From: Clostridium magnum DSM 2767
Lineage (GTDB): Bacteria > Bacillota > Clostridia > Clostridiales > Clostridiaceae
Length of the DNA stretch: 64,000 bases
NCBI RefSeq assembly: GCF_001623875.1
Contig: NZ_LWAE01000002.1
Span: 558,001-622,000 of the forward strand
Reading direction: 5' to 3'
Positions 36,590 through 45,668 of this stretch are shown here, piece by piece; the first letter of the stretch is position 1; the number at the start of each line of letters is the position of its first letter. The notes beneath the pieces were generated by a model. It was given only the letters and a program-made list of their open reading frames with translations, searched no databases and was not told the DNA's origin. The translations under genes were made by a program, and so were the position numbers.

Positions 36590-36626
36590 TATACTGGGGA
36601 GATATTTCTCTCCAGTATATATTTTT
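36590..36626 (+). terminator. Hairpin between the giant receptor gene and cheR
   Basis: TATACTGG (36590-36597) pairs with CCAGTATA (36612-36619), with inner AGA/TCT pairs, and is followed by TATTTTT. It probably attenuates rather than ends transcription, since cheR and cheB follow in the same direction. Confidence 0.6.
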
Positions 36627-36651
36627 AATTAGTGGAGGTTGAATTTGTAAT

Positions 36652-37467
36652 ATGAATAATATAAATTTACAGCAATTAGCAGAATATATATATGAGTTTT
36701 GTGGTATTGATTATTTAAAAAACCTTCCTTCACTTGAATCTAAAATAGCAAATAGGCTTAAGGAATTAGGCTTAAGCTTGTGGGAATATTGTGGTTATGT
36801 AAAAGTGGAGGAGAAGGAAAGAGATATACTAATAGAATTGATTACAGTTAACGAGACGTACTTTTTTAGAGAAGAAAATCTGCTAAATGAATTACAAACT
36901 GTGATTTTTCCTAAATTTAAAGAGCGTATTAAGGAGAGACCCTTAAGAATTTGGTGTGCTGCATGCTCAAGTGGAGAAGAGCCTTATACATTAGGAATGC
37001 TTATAAATGAAACTAGTCTATTTAGCCAAGGCTCAGTGGAGATAATTGCATCAGATATAAATAAAAAGGTATTGAGAAAAGCAGAAAAGGCCTTATATTA
37101 TAAAAAGTCCTTGTCCTTTAGAAAAATGCCTGAGGGAATGACTGAAAAGTATTTTGAAGAAGAAGGGGAATACTATAGGGTTAAGGATGAGGTAAGAAAA
37201 ATAGTAAAGTTTAAACATTTAAATATGTTTAATAAAAATGTAGGGAGTGAAATTGGTAAGGTAGACATAATTCTCAGCAGAAATGTGTTGATATATTTTG
37301 ATATTGAAGCAATTAAAAAAGTAGTTAAGACATTTAATGATATCTTAAATATCCCAGGATACCTCTTCTTAGGGCATGCAGAGACTATTACAAGTATAAA
37401 TCCTGGATTCGAAACTATTTATACCCCATCTATTTTTTATTATAAGAAGGGAGAAAATCAAGTATGA
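36652..37467 (+). CDS. cheR: Chemoreceptor methyltransferase CheR, first che cluster
   Basis: Transfers methyl groups from S-adenosylmethionine to receptor glutamates. The N-terminal helical domain (1-75) is followed by the SAM-binding domain: ITVNETYFFREE, then RIWCAACSSGEEPYTLGM, ASDINKKVL and ILSRNVLIYFD. All core motifs are intact and the 271-residue length is normal. No C-terminal pentapeptide-binding insert is obvious. It overlaps cheB by 4 bp. The neighbouring giant receptor offers many candidate methylation sites. Confidence 0.94.
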   Translation: MNNINLQQLAEYIYEFCGIDYLKNLPSLESKIANRLKELGLSLWEYCGYVKVEEKERDILIELITVNETYFFREENLLNELQTVIFPKFKERIKERPLRIWCAACSSGEEPYTLGMLINETSLFSQGSVEIIASDINKKVLRKAEKALYYKKSLSFRKMPEGMTEKYFEEEGEYYRVKDEVRKIVKFKHLNMFNKNVGSEIGKVDIILSRNVLIYFDIEAIKKVVKTFNDILNIPGYLFLGHAETITSINPGFETIYTPSIFYYKKGENQV

Positions 37468-38516
37468 AGCAGTATGGTGTTTTAGTCGTTGATGATTCCT
37501 CCTTTATGAGAAGATGTATTAGTCTTATTATAGAAAAGGATCCTCAATTTTTCATAATAGGTATTGCTAGAAATGGCATAGATGCTATTGAGAAAGTACA
37601 AAGGTTGAAGCCAGATATAGTGACCATGGATTTAGAAATGCCAGAGATGGATGGTATCGATGCATTAAAGGAGATAATGAAAAATTCCCCTGTACCAGTG
37701 GTTATGCTTAGCAATTATACAGAAGAAGGTACTCAAATAGCTCTAGAAGCTTTAGAAGAAGGAGCAGTAGATTTTTTCCTAAAGAGTTCCTTGGTTGGAG
37801 ATGAAGTGAAGGAGGAAGTTGTTAATGAATTTGTAAATAGATTAAAGGTAATTGCCACTAGCAGCAAAGTACAAAATAATGAAACTGATACAAAAGTAGA
37901 GAATTTAGAAGCTAAAAACATCGAAGAATCTTCTATAGATTACAAAAGGGATCTGCTTATAATAGGTTGCTCAACAGGCGGACCTTCAGCACTACAATCT
38001 CTGCTGCCAAGATTTTCAAAGAATTTAACTGTGCCAATCCTTGTAATACAGCATATGCCTCCAGGTTTTACAAAAGCTTTGGCAGAGAGATTTGATACCA
38101 TATGTAATTTACATGTTAAAGAAATTGAGAATAATGATGTTTTAGAAGCTGGTAATATATATATAGCACCAGCGGGATTTCAGACATTTTTAGAAAGAAA
38201 TAGAGAAAATAAAATTTTCTTTAAGGTAAAGGATTATTCTCCAATAGAAACTCTATATAAACCTTCCATTAATGTTACATTAAATTCTGCTGCTCCTATA
38301 TTTAAAGAAAAATTATTAACAGTGATTTTAACTGGTATGGGTAATGATGGATTGATCGGATGCAAAAATGTGAAAGAGAATAATGGGGATGTTATAGTAG
38401 AAGCTGAAGAATCCTGCATTGTGTATGGTATGCCGAGAGTGGTTTTTGAAGCCGGATTTGCGGATACGCAGGTTTCACTGCCGCATATTTTTGAACACAT
38501 TATGTTAAATTTGTAG
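37464..38516 (+). CDS. cheB: Receptor methylesterase CheB, first che cluster
   Basis: An N-terminal receiver (DD at 10-11, phospho-Asp in TMDLEMPEMDG) is joined by a linker to a C-terminal methylesterase. The catalytic Ser lies in GCSTGGPSAL, the His in VIQHMPPGFT and the Asp in LTGMGNDG. It removes methyl groups set by CheR, giving adaptation when phosphorylated by CheA. It starts inside the end of cheR, so the pair is coupled. Confidence 0.94.
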   Translation: MKQYGVLVVDDSSFMRRCISLIIEKDPQFFIIGIARNGIDAIEKVQRLKPDIVTMDLEMPEMDGIDALKEIMKNSPVPVVMLSNYTEEGTQIALEALEEGAVDFFLKSSLVGDEVKEEVVNEFVNRLKVIATSSKVQNNETDTKVENLEAKNIEESSIDYKRDLLIIGCSTGGPSALQSLLPRFSKNLTVPILVIQHMPPGFTKALAERFDTICNLHVKEIENNDVLEAGNIYIAPAGFQTFLERNRENKIFFKVKDYSPIETLYKPSINVTLNSAAPIFKEKLLTVILTGMGNDGLIGCKNVKENNGDVIVEAEESCIVYGMPRVVFEAGFADTQVSLPHIFEHIMLNL

Positions 38517-38659
38517 ATTTCAATATAATATATGTTTTTTCAATTATTAAAGTTATTATATATTGAAAGATCTATTAACAAGCTCTAGTAGTATAAGGCA
38601 TTTTTTAATAGTCTAAAGTAAGGTTTTTTAATAGTAGTAAGTGATGAGGGTTGGTAAAG

Positions 38660-41600
38660 ATGCAAGAATTAAGAATATTACTAGTTCAGGATAATTTAAA
38701 TGAATATAATCTATTAGATAAGTTACGCATACAAAATTGCGAACTTGAATATAAAATAGCAAACTCTATTGATAACATAGTTTATGAACTTAAGCACAAT
38801 CATTGGGATATTGTAATTAGTTACTATAGCTGCGGTGAATTTACAGCATTTCAGGTCATATCAACTATTAAAAACTCTTTTATTGATATGCCTATTATAG
38901 TCATTTTAGATAAATCACAGGAAGAAAATATAGTAAAACTAATAAAACAAGGGTGTAGTAACTGTGTTAAGGAGAGTAACTTAGAACTTTTAGAAGCCAT
39001 TCTTGAACGAGAATTCAAAGTAGCAATGACCAAAAGAAATAAAGGATTGAGGCTAGATAAAAGAAATTTTACAGTAGAAAGAAATAACTTGAAGATTATA
39101 TTTGAAAATTCCCTATTAGGTATGATAAATATTAATAAAGATGCTCTTGTTAAGAGAGCAAACAAAACTTTTTTAAATATGATGGGACGTACCTTAGAAG
39201 AGGTATTAGGAAAAACTGTTGGGCAAGTATTGGATTGTTGTATTTGCTCTAAATGTACTAGATGTACTGAATGTTCAGACAATTGCAACTTATGTGAATT
39301 AAGAAAAAGGTTAAATAATTTTTTAACTTCAAAAGAGAATAGGTTGGATTTCCAGTGGTCTAATTTAATCAAAGTTAATGATGCTTTAGTAAAGAGATGG
39401 TATAACATTAGGTATGTACCGATAATTGATTCTGAGGAAGAAAATATTCTAGTGATAGTAGAAGATATCAGCGATAGGAAATCTTTCGAGGAAAGTTTAA
39501 TAAACAGTGAGACAAAGTATAAATCACTTTTTTACAATATGGTAGATGCTTTTGCCCATAATAAAATTATCTTTGAAAATAACAGGCCTGTTGATATTCA
39601 GTTTGTTGAAGTCAACAATAGCTTCGAAAATTTATTTAATGTAAAAAGTGTAGATGTAATTGGTAAAAGCTGTTCGGAATTATTTCCACTTATATTTGAA
39701 AAGGTTATTTCAGAATTACAAGCCTACTATACTGGTAACAAAAAAAATGAAAAAATGTATATTGATGAAGTTTATTGTGAGAAAAATTCAAAATGGCTAA
39801 CTATATCTGCTTTCGAGTCCCAGAAAGGGTATATAGCTGCAATTGTTTCTGATGTAACGGAGAATAGAATGGCTCAGGTTAAACTACAGTCAAGTGAAGA
39901 AAAATACCGTTCCCTATTTATGAATATGCATAGTGCAGTTTCCTACAATAAAATTATACTTGACAAAAAAGGAAAACCTATAGATTTTGAATATGTTGAG
40001 ATAAATGATTTCTTTGCCAAAACTCTTGGACTTACCAAAAGTGAAATGGAAAGAAAGAAATTTTCAGAAATTTGCTCCCGTTACTCACATTTACATGAAG
40101 AAATGATAACCTTAGTTACAGATGTTGCTCTAAATGGAAAGGTCATATATAATGAAGACTTTTATTCGGAGATCTTTAAAGGATGGTATTGTAGAACAAT
40201 ATATAGTCCAGAAAAATATTACTTTGTACTAATGCTAACGGATATAAACCACAGAAAAAAATTTGAAGAAGAATTGATAAAAGCTAAACAAGAAGCAGAA
40301 GAAGCAAACAAGGCTAAAAGTAGTTTTTTGGCTAATATGAGTCATGAGATAAGGACACCATTAAATGGTATGCTTGGGTTGATAGATTTAACCCTACGTT
40401 CTAACTTAAGCAAGGAAGATAAAGAAAATCTAAATACTGCTAAGTTGTCAGGCAAATCTCTTCTAAAAGTTATAAATGATATTCTTGATTTTTCTAAAGT
40501 AGAGGCTGGAAAGTTAAGTATCGAAAATGTACATTTTGATTTTCATGAATCAATAAATTATATAATAAAACCACACATAATAGCAGCTAATAGTAAAAAA
40601 ATCAATCTTAAGTTAATGATTTCTAATGAAGTACCTAAGTTTTTGTTTGGAGATTCTATTAGGTTAAAACAAGTTATTGATAACCTTTTAAGTAATGCCA
40701 TCAAGTTTACGGATAAAGGTACTGTAAAGTTGGAGATAGAATTAATAAAAAGAATAAATGATTCGATAGAGATTCAAGTTTCTGTTAGTGATACGGGAAT
40801 AGGCATATTAGAAACTGAAAAAAAATATCTATTTCAAAGCTTTAGTCAGGTAGATGGTTCATATACAAGAAAATTTAGTGGAACAGGGTTAGGGTTAGCC
40901 ATATCAAAGCAGTTAGTAGAGAAGATGGGTGGAAGTATATTTGTAGAAAGCACTAAAGGTGCAGGAAGTGTATTTCGATTCACTAGTAAGCTTAAAGTAT
41001 CAGAAGAGAAGGTTTATGATAAGGAAGCTAAAGAGACATTTGTTAAGATTGATAGTACTAGTTTAAGGGTATTATTGGTAGAGGACGATACTGTTAATCA
41101 ATTGGTTATAAGTGAGATTTTAAAAAGTGTAGGACACGGTATAACCATTGCTAATAATGGCAAAGAAGCATTAGAATTGCTACAACAAAATCAATATGAT
41201 ATTATCTTTATGGATATAGAGATGCCTTTAATGAATGGAATTACAGCAACCAAGTTTATCCGTGAAAAAGAGGAATTAAGTAAAAATCATGTACCTGTTA
41301 TTGCTATAACTGCTCATGCATTGAAAGGTGATAGAGAAAAGTTTTTAAGGTATGGAATGGATGATTATATATCTAAGCCTATAGATATAGAAAACTTTTA
41401 TAAGGTACTTAATAAATTTTCATCGAAAAGCATTGAGAATAAAATACTTAAATATATAGGGATTAATCGCTTTGATGATTCTAACCCTGCAGAAATTACT
41501 GAAAAAAACAACTACAATATAATAGAAGTTTTCAGAGAGCTAGAAAAAAATATCAGAGAGAAAGATTTAGATGCTATTGAGAAAAATTCAAATAATTTAA

Positions 41601-41746
41601 AGGAACTTAGCAACAAATTAGAGATGAATCAAATAAAAAAATTGGCTTTTAAGATACAATTGGCAGGAAGACGAAAAGATTATGATGAAATAATTAAGAA
41701 TATGAAGGAACTTAAAACAAAATTTCATTCATTAGTCAAACAATAA
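38660..41746 (+). CDS. Hybrid sensor histidine kinase with PAS domains and Cys-rich insert
   Basis: Order (numbered from 38651, three codons before the chosen ATG): a degenerate receiver-like domain (5-125) with Tyr/Ser where the phospho-Asp belongs, three PAS domains (about 145-275, 285-410, 420-545), HisKA with His565 in NMSHEIRTPLNG, an ATPase domain (N box DNLLSNAIKFTD, G2 GTGLGLAISK), a receiver with Asp855 in FMDIEMPLMNG, and an Hpt-like tail lacking the phospho-His. The first PAS domain holds eight cysteines between 196 and 215, which suggests a metal or redox centre. No membrane helix. ATG at 38660 follows GAGGG by nine bases. Separated from cheB by 143 bp, so it may have its own promoter. 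Confidence 0.9.
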   Translation: MQELRILLVQDNLNEYNLLDKLRIQNCELEYKIANSIDNIVYELKHNHWDIVISYYSCGEFTAFQVISTIKNSFIDMPIIVILDKSQEENIVKLIKQGCSNCVKESNLELLEAILEREFKVAMTKRNKGLRLDKRNFTVERNNLKIIFENSLLGMININKDALVKRANKTFLNMMGRTLEEVLGKTVGQVLDCCICSKCTRCTECSDNCNLCELRKRLNNFLTSKENRLDFQWSNLIKVNDALVKRWYNIRYVPIIDSEEENILVIVEDISDRKSFEESLINSETKYKSLFYNMVDAFAHNKIIFENNRPVDIQFVEVNNSFENLFNVKSVDVIGKSCSELFPLIFEKVISELQAYYTGNKKNEKMYIDEVYCEKNSKWLTISAFESQKGYIAAIVSDVTENRMAQVKLQSSEEKYRSLFMNMHSAVSYNKIILDKKGKPIDFEYVEINDFFAKTLGLTKSEMERKKFSEICSRYSHLHEEMITLVTDVALNGKVIYNEDFYSEIFKGWYCRTIYSPEKYYFVLMLTDINHRKKFEEELIKAKQEAEEANKAKSSFLANMSHEIRTPLNGMLGLIDLTLRSNLSKEDKENLNTAKLSGKSLLKVINDILDFSKVEAGKLSIENVHFDFHESINYIIKPHIIAANSKKINLKLMISNEVPKFLFGDSIRLKQVIDNLLSNAIKFTDKGTVKLEIELIKRINDSIEIQVSVSDTGIGILETEKKYLFQSFSQVDGSYTRKFSGTGLGLAISKQLVEKMGGSIFVESTKGAGSVFRFTSKLKVSEEKVYDKEAKETFVKIDSTSLRVLLVEDDTVNQLVISEILKSVGHGITIANNGKEALELLQQNQYDIIFMDIEMPLMNGITATKFIREKEELSKNHVPVIAITAHALKGDREKFLRYGMDDYISKPIDIENFYKVLNKFSSKSIENKILKYIGINRFDDSNPAEITEKNNYNIIEVFRELEKNIREKDLDAIEKNSNNLKELSNKLEMNQIKKLAFKIQLAGRRKDYDEIIKNMKELKTKFHSLVKQ

Positions 41747-41768
41747 GAATAGGATGGGGAGAAAAAAT

Positions 41769-42161
41769 ATGAGAATATTAATAGCAGAGGATGATTTAGC
41801 TAGCAGAACATTTATGCAAAAGTTTCTTTCAGGCTACGGTGAATGTGATATTACAATTGATGGTATTGAAGCTGTGGAAGCATTTATTATGGCACTAGAC
41901 TCTAATGAACCCTATGATTTAATATGTTTAGATGTTATGATGCCGAAGGTTGATGGTATCAAAGCACTAAAAGCTATTAGAGATATAGAAAGTGTAAGAC
42001 ATATAGATAGCTCAAAACGTTCAAAAATAATTGTTGCAACGGCCCTTGCTAATGTAGAGTACATTAAAAGCTCTCTTGCTACTAGATTAGAAGCGTATAT
42101 TAGTAAGCCAATAGATATACTAGAGATGGAAAGAGTCATGAGACAAATAGGAGCAATATGA
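41769..42161 (+). CDS. CheY-like response regulator (stand-alone receiver)
   Basis: Receiver domain of 130 residues: acidic pair ED-D at 7-9, phospho-Asp in CLDVMMPKVDG, Thr in VATALAN and Lys in YISKPIDI. ATG at 41769 lies after GGGGAG. It follows the hybrid kinase by 22 bp and is its likely partner, passing phosphate onward perhaps through the Hpt protein at 44904. No output domain. Confidence 0.88.
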   Translation: MRILIAEDDLASRTFMQKFLSGYGECDITIDGIEAVEAFIMALDSNEPYDLICLDVMMPKVDGIKALKAIRDIESVRHIDSSKRSKIIVATALANVEYIKSSLATRLEAYISKPIDILEMERVMRQIGAI

Positions 42162-42297
42162 TGGTAACAAATTTGTATATTTATGCAAAAAGAACAGCAA
42201 GATATGAATGTTCAATATATAAAGTGAAAGTTTGTAAGTTACTACAAGTGTTATGCTAGGGTATTCATATAGAGTTTATTAAAAGAGAGGAAATAAA

Positions 42298-43446
42298 ATG
42301 AAAAAGGTAAAAATACTGATAGTAGAAGACGATCTTGTAGTATCTAAATATATACAGATTAGCTTAAAAAAAATCGGATATAGGGATTATGAAACCGCAA
42401 CAACTGGAGAAGAAGCAATTGTAAAGTCAAAAGAGTTCTGTCCCAACTTAATATTGATGGATATTATGTTAGGGGGTGATATTGATGGCATAGATACTGC
42501 AAGAGTTATCAAATCAGAATCAGACAGTCCTATTATATACCTAACTTCTGATTCAGATATTGAAACCTTGGAGAGGTCAAAGATAACAGAACCCTTTGGA
42601 TATATAATTAAGCCTTTTGAAATGAGAGAACTTCAGACTGTGGTGGAAATGGCCTTATACAGATATGAAATAGATAGAAAATTGTTAAAGAATCTTCAAG
42701 TAGTTACGGAAAAATATGAATTACAAAAAGAGCTAGAAAAGAATATGGAGGAGGCAATAAGCTTTCAACAAAAGCTACTTCCTAGGCGTATACCTAAAGT
42801 AAAGAATATGAATATTGCAGTAAAGTATCTTCCTGCAAGAAAAGTAGGGGGAGATTTATATGATATATACCAGCTAAAGGATAAAATAAATTTCTTTATA
42901 GTTGATGTTTGTGGACATGGAGTGGCGGCAGCGATGATGTCTGCTTATATAAAAGCAAATCTTAAGCATTGTATAACTGTTGACAAGTTGCTAGAACCGG
43001 AAGAAATATTAAACCGACTTAAAGAACTTGTAACACAAGAAAGCCTGTTTGAAAATAAGTTTCTTACAGTAGTTATCTGCAGCATTGATCTAAATACTTT
43101 AAAAATGAAATATTCTAACGCTGGGCATTGTATGCCGTTATTACTTAGAAATGATAATCTTACATATCTTAGTCATGGAAAATGCTTGATTACAGAGGGG
43201 TTAACAGACGAAGAGTATACAGCACAAGAGTTTTATTTACAACCCGGAGATAAGTTGTTGCTCCATACTGATGGTATGTATGAGTGGAAATATGAACAGC
43301 ATATTTATGGCATGGAGAAGTTTAAACAGTACATCCTCGAGAAGGGACTATCTAAGGGTTCACTAGAAGATTTTATAAGTATGGTAGAGCATGAGGGACA
43401 AATAACAGACGATATATCATACATATTAGCTGAAATTTCAATATAG
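42298..43446 (+). CDS. Response regulator with PP2C (RsbU/SpoIIE-type) phosphatase output
   Basis: A receiver domain (1-120; phospho-Asp in LMDIMLGGDIDG, Lys in IIKPFEMRE) is linked by a short coiled coil to a PP2C phosphatase (about 165-382). The metal-binding aspartates are in ARKVGGDLYDI, FIVDVCGHGVAAA, HTDGMYEW and ITDDISY. In partner-switching systems such a phosphatase dephosphorylates a STAS anti-anti-sigma protein. Both a STAS gene (44533) and an RsbW-like ATPase gene (43524) are present nearby. This places partner switching downstream of the chemosensory kinases. Confidence 0.92.
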   Translation: MKKVKILIVEDDLVVSKYIQISLKKIGYRDYETATTGEEAIVKSKEFCPNLILMDIMLGGDIDGIDTARVIKSESDSPIIYLTSDSDIETLERSKITEPFGYIIKPFEMRELQTVVEMALYRYEIDRKLLKNLQVVTEKYELQKELEKNMEEAISFQQKLLPRRIPKVKNMNIAVKYLPARKVGGDLYDIYQLKDKINFFIVDVCGHGVAAAMMSAYIKANLKHCITVDKLLEPEEILNRLKELVTQESLFENKFLTVVICSIDLNTLKMKYSNAGHCMPLLLRNDNLTYLSHGKCLITEGLTDEEYTAQEFYLQPGDKLLLHTDGMYEWKYEQHIYGMEKFKQYILEKGLSKGSLEDFISMVEHEGQITDDISYILAEISI

Positions 43447-43523
43447 AATGGAACTTTAAGGAATAAAAGAAAAGAAATATTAGTTGTTTTAAACAAGTAA
43501 TATAATTGAGAGGCTGTACTTAT

Positions 43524-43958
43524 ATGATAAATGTACCCAATAATAACATAAATATAGAACTACTAGAATATCAAGCAAACATAAAAGGAATATTTGATAT
43601 TAAGTCTATAGGAAGTATAATAAAGACTTGCCATAAAGAGGCGATTTCTAAGTACAGAAATAAGAGTATTTCTAACAAGTTTGCAACTTGTTTATACGAA
43701 TTAATTGCTAATGCAGTGGAACATGGTAATGAAAATAGCAATAACAAATACGTTCATATTAATATTGCCTTTTTAAGTAATAAAATTACTCTAAGAGTAG
43801 AGGATGAAGGTCAGGGTTTTAGTTGGGAAAACTATAACTATAACTTTGAAGAAAGTTATGAGTATAGAGGGCGAGGGCTTAAAATTGTCAAATACTATTG
43901 CGATGACTTAAAATTTAACCATAAGGGCAATATTGCATATGCATGCATATTTATCTGA
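43524..43958 (+). CDS. RsbW/SpoIIAB-like ATP-binding protein
   Basis: A stand-alone GHKL ATPase domain of 144 residues: N box LYELIANAVEHGNE, G1 VEDEGQGF, then YRGRGLKIVKYYCDDL. This is the anti-sigma-factor kinase fold, which phosphorylates a STAS partner and can hold a sigma factor or another target. The ATG at 43524 is preferred over an upstream TTG at 43506. It follows the PP2C gene by 77 bp. No sigma factor gene is in the window, so the final target is unknown. Confidence 0.85.
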   Translation: MINVPNNNINIELLEYQANIKGIFDIKSIGSIIKTCHKEAISKYRNKSISNKFATCLYELIANAVEHGNENSNNKYVHINIAFLSNKITLRVEDEGQGFSWENYNYNFEESYEYRGRGLKIVKYYCDDLKFNHKGNIAYACIFI

Positions 43959-43980
43959 ATTATAAGCATATGAATAACAG

Positions 43981-44349
43981 TTATTTATTGATATTTATAT
44001 GCTTATAATATAGTTCAAGGGATTTATTTATGGAGTCTAAGATAAATTCTCTTTCTTCTCTACTCAATATCTTTCCTCTATACTCTAAATCAGCCTTATT
44101 AATAATAATGTCTTCCAAATCTTTTGATCTGATATCATTAAATAATTCATCGAATACCTCATCAATAAAAAAAGAGACAGGTACTTCGAAATATTTTATT
44201 ACAGTGTTTAAAAATTTCAGTGAAGGCTCTTTCTCTCCAACCTCTATTTTATATATCATTTGAGGGGAATAATTAATTTCATTGCCTAAGGCTTCTCTAG
44301 TAAGTTTCTTATTTTCTCTCAATAGTCTTAACTTTTCACCTTTTTTCAT
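43981..44349 (-). CDS. XRE-type helix-turn-helix regulator
   Basis: N-terminal HTH domain (1-62): KLRLLRENKKLTREALGNEI, then QMIYKIEVGEKEPS. It resembles SinR/HTH_3 proteins. The C-terminal 60 residues are charged and helical, with no known domain. It is convergent with the ATPase gene and divergent from the STAS gene, interrupting the output module. It may regulate the STAS-Hpt genes across the 44350-44532 gap. AGGAG precedes the ATG. Confidence 0.87.
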   Translation of the reverse strand: MKKGEKLRLLRENKKLTREALGNEINYSPQMIYKIEVGEKEPSLKFLNTVIKYFEVPVSFFIDEVFDELFNDIRSKDLEDIIINKADLEYRGKILSREEREFILDSINKSLELYYKHININK

Positions 44350-44532
44350 ATAAATACTCCTTTATGGAAATTGTACCTTCAGTACTATCGGAAACTTTAG
44401 CATATTGATGATTGAGGATAGCAGTGTTATTATTAAAATTAATATAACATACTAAAACTACCTATATCAACTTAAATTTAATCAGATGGCATAAGTAAAT
44501 ACCATGGTAAAAGGAGAGGAAAGAAAATTCAT

Positions 44533-44907
44533 ATGTGGAAAATAGAAGAGGTTTGTAATGTAAAAATAATATACTTGGATAAGGAATTCTATTTAGATAG
44601 TAATGAGGTTTTTGAAGCACTTATAAAAGAAACTTTAGAAGAAAAAAATAAAATCGTAATTTTAAGCTTAAAAAACATCGAATTTATCAATAGTACTATG
44701 CTGGGTGAAATCTTAAGATTTTATAAAGAACTCATCCACTCTAAGGGAGAGTTAGTTATAAGCAGCTTATCTGAAGATATCAGAAATCTTCTGGAAGTAA
44801 CAAGGATAAATAAAATTATTAAAATATTCGAAAGTGAGGTAGAAGCAATAGAGTATTTTAAAAGTTTGGACATAGATTACAATAATATAAAGAGGGATAA
44901 AAAGTGA
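44533..44907 (+). CDS. STAS-domain anti-sigma-antagonist-like protein
   Basis: SpoIIAA/RsbV fold of about 105 residues plus a charged tail. The phosphorylation loop appears as NIEFINSTMLGEIL, with Ser where RsbV has its phospho-Ser. The conserved start KIIYLDKEFYLDSNEVFEAL fits the family. It would be phosphorylated by the RsbW-like protein at 43524 and dephosphorylated by the REC-PP2C protein at 42298. It overlaps the Hpt gene by 4 bp. Confidence 0.85.
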   Translation: MWKIEEVCNVKIIYLDKEFYLDSNEVFEALIKETLEEKNKIVILSLKNIEFINSTMLGEILRFYKELIHSKGELVISSLSEDIRNLLEVTRINKIIKIFESEVEAIEYFKSLDIDYNNIKRDKK

Positions 44908-45293
44908 AAGATAATGTAGAAAAAGGTTTGAAGGAATTGGAAAATTATGAGGAAAAAGACTTATCAATTGTAGATTTTACGCAACTTTTAAAGGCAGTTG
45001 GTGGAGATAGAGAACATATTAAAGAACTTGCCCAATGCTTCCTTGAAGAATATCCTACTCAGCAGAAAAATATTGAATTAGCTGTAAAAAGCAAAGATGC
45101 CTTATTGCTCAAGAAACACTGTCACAAGCTAAAAGGAACTCTTCAATTAATTAGAGCAAGAAATTCCTATAATTTAATATGTGAGTTAGAGAAGTTATCA
45201 ATTTCTTCTGAATTAAATAATGCACTTCAAGTGTATGAAAAACTCCATGAGGAATTGAAAAAGTTAGCATGTGTTCTGCGGAATATGAATTAA
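44904..45293 (+). CDS. Hpt phosphotransfer protein
   Basis: Helical bundle of 129 residues with the phospho-His in HCHKLKGTLQLI (His74). GTG start after AGAGGG, overlapping the STAS stop. It probably shuttles phosphate between the hybrid kinase (38660), whose own Hpt-like tail lacks the His, and the receivers at 41769 or 42298. Last gene of the cluster before a strong terminator. Confidence 0.88.
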   Translation: MKDNVEKGLKELENYEEKDLSIVDFTQLLKAVGGDREHIKELAQCFLEEYPTQQKNIELAVKSKDALLLKKHCHKLKGTLQLIRARNSYNLICELEKLSISSELNNALQVYEKLHEELKKLACVLRNMN

Positions 45294-45396
45294 TCTATGG
45301 CAATAATAAAAAAGCTGAATTATATCACTATGTAAATTACTAATTTAGTGAAGAAACTAGAATTTAAATAAAAAATTAAATATAGATAATGTATTG

Positions 45397-45442
45397 AGAT
45401 TACTTTCAAGTGTAGTTTTACAAGGGAAGTAATCTTTTTTTT
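45397..45442 (+). terminator. Terminator after the first che cluster
   Basis: AGATTACTT (45397-45405) pairs with AAGTAATCT (45427-45435), followed by eight T residues. It separates the two chemosensory gene clusters. Confidence 0.82.
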
Positions 45443-45540
45443 GCAAATATTTAATTTTAATTTACTAGACAAATACAATATTTACATCTGTTCTAAAATT
45501 TCTTTATAAGACAAAAAATGCTGAAATCTATAAAAATATA

Positions 45541-45569
45541 TTGAAAAAAGAAGTTTTTAATAATATAAT
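45541..45569 (+). promoter_or_regulatory. Sigma-A promoter of the second che cluster
   Basis: TTGAAA (45541-45546) and TATAAT (45564-45569) are 17 bp apart. The leader to the first gene is about 90 bases. No sigma-D (flagellar) promoter pattern was seen here. Confidence 0.65.
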
Positions 45570-45668
45570 TATTAAAAGTAATAATAATTAATAATTATAT
45601 TATTACATAAACTTAATTTTTAACTTAAAACATTATGATAACAAATGAATACTTAGGAGGGTTATTCA

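Noticed and set aside
38518..38572. AT-rich imperfect hairpin after the first cheB as a terminator
   Set aside because: The stem is weak and no T-run follows; too uncertain to call.
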